Shown here: positions 49,345 to 64,000 of the stretch, piece by piece
How positions within the stretch are numbered: the stretch's first letter is position 1
Layout of the letters: every line of letters begins with the position of its first letter
From: Parus major
Lineage: Eukaryota; Chordata; Aves; Passeriformes; Paridae
Direction: 5' to 3'
Length of the DNA: 64,000 nt
Assembly: GCF_001522545.3 (NCBI RefSeq)
Contig: NC_031774.1
Span: 17,856,296-17,920,295, forward strand
Notes under the pieces: generated by a model
The model's database searches: none
Told to the model about the DNA's origin: nothing
Seen by the model: the letters and a program-made list of their open reading frames with translations, nothing else
Program-made: the position numbers and the translations under genes

Positions 49345-52300
49345 TGGGGTGCAGTTTGCCAACTTCAAAATCTGTTTGTTTTTGCAAGGTGGTTTTCAGT
49401 CCCATTCTTCTGATAGGAGGGAAGCACCATTAAAGCCCTGATTCGATGTGGTAATTTATATGCCAAAACCCAGTGACTTGTTGACTGCAGTTGAATTGCA
49501 TTTAATTAAGTTCTGACTAGAAAACTTGGTTGTGAAGCTTGCAGCTACTGTGCTTACATACAGAGCAGTAACAGAATTTTATGTGCTCTCTTGGGTCTGG
49601 TGCTCCTGGCTACTGGACTGGATGGACTGTTAGTGGTTGTGTGCTCAGAGGAAAGTATACATTTACATGGTAAATACATTTACATCCTAGCTGTGATGGA
49701 GCTTTGCCTCTTGCTCTGTTCCAGCTGGTTTCTTTGGTGTAACGAAGTGCAGTTCAGTTTAGAGACAGAATTGGTGCAAGTGCTGTGAAATTATTATTTG
49801 ACATTAGCTTCTTTTTCACCCTGCCCCTCCTTTCTTTCTGCCTTGAAAGTCTGGAGTTAAGGTTTAAAACCAGTGATGGGGGGAAGACACTTGAGCATCT
49901 CTGAAGAACTAAACAGAGTAACCCACAAGTTTGTATGGGGTCTGCTTTTTGTTTAGAGCTTCTGTTGAGCTGCTTGGTTGCTTTGTTTTAAGACTATTGA
50001 TTTCTGGTAGCTGCTTAGCAGTGAATTTTGCTCACAAGGGATTTTTTTTTTACTCATTAGCTCTTTAGGAATTCAAGTTTTCATTTTGTTTTACAGCCTC
50101 AGTGCTGTTAGAGTTTTATTGATCTGTAGTTATGCTAGCAGGATATAAAGCTGCTCAGACACCAGATCTCAGTCCTAAAAATGTGATCGATCTAATGTGT
50201 ACAAAGATACTGGTGTTGATATTTTTAGTTTCTTACAATTGTTATGGTGTGCCCTGGCCCAGAGATATTTAAAACTTTGTAATTTGCATTTAAAAACACC
50301 ACTACCAGCACCAAGAAAATCAACCAAACAAAAAATCTACCCAAATACTTGCCTTAGGCTCTTCATTGTTACTCAGTGTGCATCTTTTCAACTGGCTTAA
50401 AAAACTGGGAAACATAATAGTGCAGGTAGTTCCAGACTGAGATTCTTTGCTTAGTCTAGTTATTTTTCTGAAATGTTATATGGGCTAAATACTGGTTGGT
50501 TTTTTTTTTAAATGGTGAAATGAAAATTATAGGGATTGTTTATATACTGGACACCTGGAAAACAGGTTCTGTTAGAAAAATAAACAAAAAAAAGCCAGTC
50601 CTGAACTGTCATTTGTCCCAGGAACATTGATGATGTCTTGACTGGTTGAAAGTGCTTGTTTTTTTAATGAGGTAAATAAGAGATGAGGACTCTTGAGCAT
50701 TCTTTAAAAAATAAATATAGAAAAAATAAATATAGGAAATATGTCAGCTATCACTTCAAGCTCCTGAATTAAGGTTAATTTAAGTCAGGGTGAATCAAAT
50801 CAGTTCTTACATATAAACTGCTAAAGCATGCAGACTGATTTTTTTCTCTGAGAAGTTTTTTGGGGTTTTTTTGAGCTTTTTGCCATATTCTCCCCCTGTC
50901 CATAAAGCTCCAATCAAAAGTGCCTGCTCCTTGTGTAAGAATTGATCCTGTATACTGGATGCATTTGGAAGATGCACACTGTAAGGCCTAATGCTTACTT
51001 CAGGACATTACTAAAATCTTTAATTTCTCCACTGTTTTTCCTGTGTTGCTCTTTCTCTGATGAACCAGCTACTGCAAGCAGATTTAATTACTTTTGATCA
51101 GAGACTAATATTTTTAATCAGAACCATGGGTTATTTCAAAGATAGTTAACCTTTGTCACAAATCATATCAAGGAAGCTTTCCTGCTGCCCCAAAATTTTC
51201 TCTCATTACTGTTCCAGTTAAGTTTGCAGTGCTGGTTTATCTAAGCTTGTGCCATTATTTCCATAATAACCATGGATGTTTCTTTTCTCTAGGATTTTTT
51301 AACTTGTGCAAAAGAATTTCTGTCTTCAGGTGACTCTGTGTTCCAGCCAGGACACTGTACTTTTAACTTGGTTTGGACTAGCTTTGTCACTCAAAATAAA
51401 GGAGGGCAAAAAAGTGGAAGACTTGACACTGTGCATTCTCGAGAATCTCACAGGCATGCAGTTCAAACATGTAATTTTATGGCCTGTTAGAGTCTCATGT
51501 CCAGTGCTCTGTTCTGCCTTGTGCTGCAGAAAAAATGTCAAAAGAGCCTGGATGTTAGGCTAGAGAAAGGTGGAGGAAGAGGGATGAAAAGGACTGTCCT
51601 AGCTAATTGTAGAGTCAAAGGTGACTTGCCTGGGGGAGTTGATGAGAAATGCCTTTTCACAGGTGGCTTCAGCTGGCTGGTTGCTGCCTTTATTTGCTCC
51701 TAATGTTTGAGCACAGCTGCTGCAGGAACATTGCTAAGACTGATTATTTGTTAAGGAAATTGGAAGGTTTTGGGTTTTCTCCTTTTGTTTCCTTGTAGAA
51801 GGTAATGTCAACACCAGGGGTGAGCACCAGGGAAGAAGTGCTCAATTTGGCAGTGGTGTGGTTATAAATGGGCTCACTTAGACCAGAGAAGATAGGTGCT
51901 GCTGTAGTAGAAGCTTCTTACATTAATTTCCAAACTCCCAATTCAGGGTCTTGATGTGCTGAGAGATCCCCACACCAGAGAAAATTTCCTAGAATTCATG
52001 GCAATTCAGCACCTGCTGCCTGATGAACGGATGGAAACCTCTTTGAAAAGGAGGCAAAAATTGTATTTGCTCTTCCCTGGCTTGGAAAGCCACTTGTGCT
52101 CCTATGGTGGACCAGGGGGATTCTGTGGAGCATACAGAGGGAAGGAAACCTTTACCTTTTCAGGTGTTTGATTAGTGCAGAGACTCAGTATATACTCTGA
52201 AAAGTTCACTGAGAAGATCAGCTTTATGATACTTGAGGGATTGCAGAGATACCCTGCAGAAAGGACAAGGTGGTGAGAGGTTTGTTGCTTTAAAAAGGTC

Positions 52301-52951
52301 CACCTGAGAAAGAAGTGCTTTGAAAGAAGGCTGCCTGCATTCAGATTGTTTCCCATGCTAAGTGCATCTTCATCCTGCTAACCCTTCCTTTGTGGTGCAG
52401 GTACTTTGCTAATACCACGTAGTGTTAAACCTTGGGAATAACATTGAGCTTGGTGCCTGCTAATGAGCTGAAATGTAGAGATGCAATTTTCCTGTGACAA
52501 ACTTGGGTGTGAATTTGAAAGTACTACTTCTGTACAGTAGTCTCTTTGAGGCCAAGGGTAAACACACATCACCTATGAAATGAAATAACAGTATTTTTTG
52601 GGAAGAGGCTCTTGAGTTGGAGCTCCTTTAATATCATAGAAAAGCCATGAGGGTCCTTTGGTTTACAGGTTTTTGTTTGTTTTTTTCCCTCATCTGAATG
52701 CTTTGAGGGCGCAGGCTGAAATTTTAATGAAAGGCTTGAGGAGAAGAATTTTGTTCCATGATAATTTGGGGGATGTTTTTTTGTCCTTTTAACCTGCTTT
52801 AAATGTTTAATAGTACTTAGCTAGTTTTGTCTCCTTTCTTTTAGGTAACTTACATGGGATTTTTTCATTTTGGTCTAACCTCCTTTTTAGTCCGCACTTA
52901 TGCATTTCAATAGCCACATGATATGGCCAAAAGCCACTTCTAATAGCCACA

Positions 52952-52964
52952 TTTTTTTTTTTTT
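52952..52964. repeat. Poly(T) run
   Basis: Thirteen T, next to two copies of the short phrase AATAGCCACA at about 52909 and 52941. Confidence 0.75.
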
Positions 52965-54870
52965 CATTCAACAGTCTATCTTTTGTCTGTCTTTATTCCT
53001 GTAGAGTTGGATGCAGGTGGTACAAGCTAGTGCAGATGAGCTGGATCAGACAACTGATTTGACCTGACCAAAAATGCATATTTGGCCATATCAGTTTCAC
53101 CTTATGATTCAGCAGCTAGTTGTGCAGCCAGGTTTTTTTATGTCTGCTTTTCTCTGTCTTTAGTTGTTTGTCAATAGCTGCTTCCCCACACAGTCCGAGT
53201 TGCCACAAATTACAGCCTGACTTGTGAAGGAAAACCAAAATGAGTGGCAATTTACATTCATAGGTTGTCCTGTGAACTGGGGCAGCTCTCAGCTACTGCT
53301 GCTGCTTTTTCAGGAGCAGTCAGTCTATCCTGCTGGAGCTGAGGAGGCTTTGGGAAGGCATCTGGGGACGTGACTGTGCCTCAGCCACTCTAACGTGAGC
53401 TATCTCAGAAACCTGAGGACACACCTGCGTGGAAGTTTTTATTTCAATTGGAGAACTTGCTGGACCCTCACACTCAGGTGTATGTGTATTGTGATACAAG
53501 AGAGCAATCTCTGACTGTTTATCTGTGTGGCTATCTATATTCCCCTCTTTAGTGGGGTAAACTGCTCACGATTATATATGCTGCTATGTAGGTGCTGTGA
53601 CTGCCCTGGAACTGGAGATCTGCCTAAATTGGGGTGTAGGATGCACACAGAGACAGAGCAGGTTAAGTGTGTTGTGAGGAACATTTGCTGGTGATAGAGC
53701 TGCCTGTTCTTCCTTGGCTGAAATGATGGCTCCAGCTGCAGGTAAAGCAGCTCCAGAGCCTCTGCAGTTTGCAGGAGAATCTTGCGCTGCCAAGGGGAGA
53801 CCACCCTGCAGAGGAACGTGACAGCAATTACAAATGTAGTCCCTACATGATCCCTGAACTGGACAGCATTCTCTCTCATAAAATGAACTATGAAGGTTTT
53901 TTGTTTTTGTTTTTTTGGTACAGGTGTGTTTTCACAATCCACATTTGTTTACTTCCTTTGTAATTCCTACTGTGATTGCATAGCAAGTGCTGTCTTCTTC
54001 AGGAGAGCTAAGGGTCTGGGATAGTGCAGGTTATGAAATATCTGGCTAAGCATTGTGCAGGACTGAATAGATGTCTCTTTACCATGCTTTTCTGGAGCTC
54101 CAGTGTCAGGGGGACTTAGTGTGCTTGTCCTGCTGGTGCCCATCCTGTTGACCTAATATTGTTTGAGGAGCCTGGGGAGGTGATGGGTCCAGTGCACAGA
54201 TACCTGGTTGTGTTTGAGGCCTTCCTCAGGGCAAAGGTTTCTCACACAGAGCCATGCCCCAAAAGGCTGTAATAGCATTGGGAAAGCAGTATTGTTTCTG
54301 AGGCAGGTGTGCCAGGAGTTGGCTGTGTTGTGTTTGCATGTCGAGCTTGCAAGCTGGATTTGTGATGCTGGGTAACATTCCCCAGCTGTGAACTGGCTGT
54401 CCTCTTCTCACCAGACCATTTCTCTTGTAACTGTACAACCTCAGCTTTTCACACAGATGTTGTGTGGTTTGCCACACTTTGATCTGGTCCTTTCCAATTG
54501 GTACATGCTGTTAATGTCTGTTCAGGCTACTTTAATTGCCCATAGGTGGAGTGACAAGGAAACTGGGAGATGGATGGGAATGGGGAAAATAAATTTCCAA
54601 AAATTTAATGTCTTTCTAATGATCTATTTTGTGACGGAAACAAATCTCAGGACACTTGATTTTATTCTTTTTTTCCTCGATGGATTTGCAAAGGGAGGTT
54701 AAGCTGTGGTCATTGCCTGCTTGGATGGGTAATTGTTGCTTCAGAATGCGATTTAGGATATTAACTTGTAATAACTGTCCACACAAGGATGGTACTCAGT
54801 TATAAATGCTTATACCTGCTCAGCATTGGAAGAAAATGGTAAATACGTTGCACAGAGGCAAAGCTTGTGA

Positions 54871-60639
<5,769 letters not shown>

Positions 60640-60771
60640 TTCACACTCCATGTGAGGAAAACAACGGTGGTTGCTCCCATCTGTGCCTGCTGTCTCCAAG
60701 GGACCCCTTCTACAGCTGTGCCTGTCCCACTGGTGTGCAGCTGGAAGATGATGGCAGGACATGCAAAGCAG
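60640..60771 (+). CDS. LRP5: LRP5 exon 5: EGF-like module 1
   Basis: This encodes residues 296-339 plus one base (132 nt, phase 1 in and out). All six cysteines of the first EGF-like module are present, at 300, 307, 311, 322, 324 and 337, within [17 protein letters not shown] and [20 protein letters not shown]. In LRP5 and LRP6 each propeller packs against such a module. The acceptor is TTTCTTGAAG and the donor GCAG/GTAGGA. Exon length and phase equal those of the family. The next coding exon, which begins propeller 2, is not in the window. Confidence 0.97.
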
Positions 60772-63700
60772 GTAGGAACTTGCCTTTTTTCTACAGTCAC
60801 AGTGTTGGTGTGGTTTGGGTTCTCTGCTTCAGAGCTGATCCTTGAAGAAGAGAGTTGAGAGGAGCTGCCTTATACACTGAAATGTCATTTTGCCTGAAAA
60901 CCTCCCACCAAGCTAACAAAGATGGCAAATTTTATGAACTAAAGTAATCTTTTGTAGCAGAAATCTGAATTTTGTCTGTATTTAGGGTCGCCAGTTCTCT
61001 GTAGGAATGAAGTAGTATCTGGAACCCATTGCTGAGGGATTTTATTAGGAGGTTAAGTTAACATAGGACATCTTTCCATTTGGTCAGTGGAGAAACTTCT
61101 GCTCCTTCCCATTCCTTGTCCAGAAGAGATCTATGATGAGGTAGTGGTGGCTGAGCTGTTGAGATAACTGAGAAAATACTGTCCTAGGTGAGTTGTTCCT
61201 GAGGAGGAGAGGGTTGTTTATCACCAAAAAAAAAAGCTGTTCAGAGAATAATAGCTAGAGTATATCCTTTAAATAGAAAGTGTAACTAGGTGCATATTTT
61301 GTATCCACAGGTTGAATGCCTGTTGTGGTATACTTTGAAAACATGTTTTCTCCTTGACTGAGAAGTCTCTTCTAGAGATGCATCTTACAAAAGCAGGCAA
61401 CTAACAGTGATATGGTGGTAGAACACTAGGAGGCAAGGTTTTGAGAGTGTTCTGCTGACTGCTGCCTGTCCCCAGTGCGCTTTTGAGTCTAGTCAAATAA
61501 TATAATTATTTTTTGATGTGGCTTGATTCCTCTGTGTACTAGAGCAAGCATAAAAGATGCCTTTCATTTGTGGACTAGAAGCACAATTTAAAGACTGAAT
61601 CTCCAGGGTTTAAGGGCCGGCTTTATTAGCTCATCCGACTGTAATTGAAAGGCTTATAAGGTAGCTTTGCAGCTGCTAGGAGACTTTTCCCTTTACTCCT
61701 TCCAGCTTTGGAAAGTTTCCTTTTCACAGCTTTTAAAAAAACCTCGCTGAATGCTCAGGACAACCTTTTTAGACGTTCATATTGACCTCATGTTTCTGGC
61801 AGTGGGAATGAAGGTCAGCCTGCTTTTGGCATTTTGGCAGATAGCGCAAGCAAGACTGACTGCTTATACTGTGCTTTCACCTTTCCATTGTTAGGCCAGA
61901 CAGTCTGCCAAGGGTTTTCTGTCAAAGGAGGGCAAAAAAGTGGGATGAGAACAGGAAATCTGGTTTTGCATAAAAATGTGGCTTTTTGGTTCAGTTTTAT
62001 GGATTATTTCTTTCCCAAGCTCCACATCTTTTGTTGCCCTGTCTGCCTTATGCCAACATCCATGTGCTTCTCTTTCCCATATGACTAATTAACTCCTTGG
62101 CTGCAAGAAACTGACTTTTTGTTCTCCACACGAGCCCTTTGTAGTGATGTTGTGACAGGAGCTGCAGATCCACGGGTGTTGACCACCTCTTCATTTTGTT
62201 CCCTGTTGGCTTGGGCAGAGGTGCAGAAGTACAGAGTCCCTTGGGCATATGAGCTTCTTTGACTTCAGACTGTTAAGTGAATCACACAAAAGCTGCTGGG
62301 AGTTTATGTGGAGAAGGAAAAAGCATTCTGTTCTCAAAATCCCTGTCCACATGGGGAGTTTACCAGTGCAAATATAGCTATATAATGTTGCTGTATACAT
62401 CTGTCAGAAAGAATTCTTGAGCAGAAAAGCCCTGGGGTGCTTAGGTGATTTTAGCTCTCTTGAATATTGAAGTAGACATACATTAGTAGTGTTCAGATGA
62501 TAGGACTCTGTAGCTCTTTACAAAGGTAAAGGGCTTAGGTAATTAACAAAAATATGAATTCAAGGACAGGCTGTGCCAGTATTTGCCTTGCTGAGTTACA
62601 TCTGTATGCAATGAAACTCTGGATTTTTACAGTTGGACTAAACTAATCATTGATATGCTGGAACCTTAAGTATTGTGCCTGTATTAAAATAATAGTTCAT
62701 TTTTCTGTAGTTTTAGCTTTTGGTGTTGACTCATTCTTGTTTGTCTCTGGTTCTAAAGAGTTGCTCTGAATAAATAATGCAAAAAAATTACCTTTGCAGT
62801 AAATATCCACCACTAATAATGGATGATAGACAGACAGATAGATATATTGCAACTGGCATCCGGTATATGTTCTCCTCTGGGAATGTGTAAATGTTTTGTG
62901 CAGGTAAATTTATTGTTTTGCATACCCATGGCACTACGTCTGTTTTCCTCTGTTGGCTTGAAAATGTAATGCACTTCCTTGAGGTTCTCATATCAGCAAG
63001 CAAGGGAGTTATAAATTTGGAAAGTAAATCAGCTGCTCCTGACCATGTACTCTTAGCAAAATGAACATTCAAACTCTGGTCTCTGAAATTACCAGGGGGT
63101 GGTGTTGGACCATGACTGTCTTGTTGGATGTGTCAAACAGATGATTTTAGATAGGTATCTGAACCTAAACTTGCTGGCACAGAAGTAGTGAAGTCAGTTT
63201 GCAAAGTCTGTCTCAGAGTCTGATGATTCTAGTGCCCGTGGAGAGTGGCCTACTCAGCAGTAACTGGTTACACCTTGTAACTTTCAGTGATAACTGACCA
63301 GTGAAACTTCATCTCTCCAAATGGAGCTTCCGTCCTGAGACTAAGTAGTTTTCTTGATTTGTGTTTTGTTTGGTTTTTTTGTGTATTTTGTTCATTTGTT
63401 TGAAAGCTGTTCCTAAGCTGACTTCAGCAATTGCATGAATATTTGAAAAAGGAACCAAAATTTGGTTGCAGTCGTTTAGAAGAGTTGTGTAATTCTACCA
63501 GCAAATAGACCAGTTTAAAGCAGAGCAAAAGGGTGGAAGTTTCACAAGCTTGGGGAACTTCTAGTAATTTTGCTGACTTGAAGCTTTTCTTGCTTCCATT
63601 GTTTAAGGATCACAATTGTTCTCTTTATGAACAGAATTATTTGGATTCATGAGTCTTCTGCTTGTGTGCAATGTCTCCTTTCAAGCTGTTCCTTCTCCTT

Positions 63701-64000
63701 CTCTCCTGGAGTTCCCTTCTTAGGATTTAGTGAGTTCTGTTGTTGGGCCAGTGGTGGTTTGTAGTGTTGTGAGAAAGACAAGTGTATTAATGGCTACTGT
63801 CTTGTCTCCAACAGTAAATTGTTTGCTCCATTTTCACCTTGCAGGGCAGAGACTTCAGGTGATACCTGTCACCTCTTTTGAGCAGATTGACCTTCCTCAT
63901 GCTTCTCACTTTCCACAGGGCACAGTGAATGACATGAACTTATCTGTTTCTCACTCCAGCTCTGGTGCACCGTTGGTACAATTTGTACCACTTAAAGTGA
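60772..64000 (+). other. LRP5: LRP5 intron 5 (partial, runs off the window)
   Basis: The intron has a GTAGGA donor. No sequence resembling the next LRP5 exon (start of propeller 2) is seen, so the intron is at least 3.2 kb. It holds a short GACA/GATA repeat (62828-62847). A stretch at about 61540-61850 looks less decayed than its surroundings. No other gene or transposon was recognised. Confidence 0.8.
62828..62847. repeat. GACA/GATA tetranucleotide repeat
   Basis: About five units of GATA or GACA, a small microsatellite in intron 5. Confidence 0.8.

Noticed and set aside
52634..52670. Possible CR1 terminus (ATCATAGAAAAGCCATGAGGG)
   Set aside because: The match to the CR1 3' end is too short and is not followed by CR1 sequence.

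Overview
The window is eukaryotic, from a bird genome and probably a passerine. It has long AT-rich introns with vertebrate GT-AG splice sites, three or four CR1 LINE fragments (the dominant avian retroposon), and three solo LTRs that resemble passerine (zebra-finch-type) endogenous retrovirus families. The bird assignment is firm. The passerine call rests on recalled LTR families and is less certain.

There is one recognisable gene, on the plus strand: the 5' part of LRP5, the Wnt co-receptor. Five coding exons can be placed to the base by splice sites, phase and protein identity: 9591-9684 (start codon and signal peptide), 41176-41572, 55062-55259, 58768-58964 and 60640-60771. They encode residues 1-339: the signal peptide, the whole first YWTD beta-propeller and the first EGF-like module. 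The introns are 31.5, 13.5, 3.5 and 1.7 kb, and intron 5 (at least 3.2 kb) runs off the right edge. About four fifths of the protein lies beyond the window.

Layout: 1-9.1 kb is gene-free upstream DNA with an internally deleted CR1 copy (minus strand, about 224-1465), an isolated GC-rich patch (about 2060-2375), a CR1 3' end (2376-2857), a short CR1 scrap (about 3880-3952) and a near-perfect 26-position hairpin (6422-6488). From about 9.16 to 10.54 kb is the LRP5 CpG island and promoter, with a (GAG)12 tract, a four-codon upstream ORF and a 112-bp assembly gap. Intron 1 holds an ERVL-type solo LTR with 5-bp target duplications (13265-13908), a second, internally deleted LTR (17709-18273), a CR1 3' end (about 35077-35540) and an ERVK-type solo LTR with 6-bp target duplications (40728-41092).

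The most noteworthy observation is the position of that last LTR. It ends only 83 bp before exon 2, in sense orientation, and carries an AATAAA signal, so it sits where it could cause premature polyadenylation or chimeric transcripts. No prokaryotic-type system, RNA gene or second protein-coding gene could be supported.
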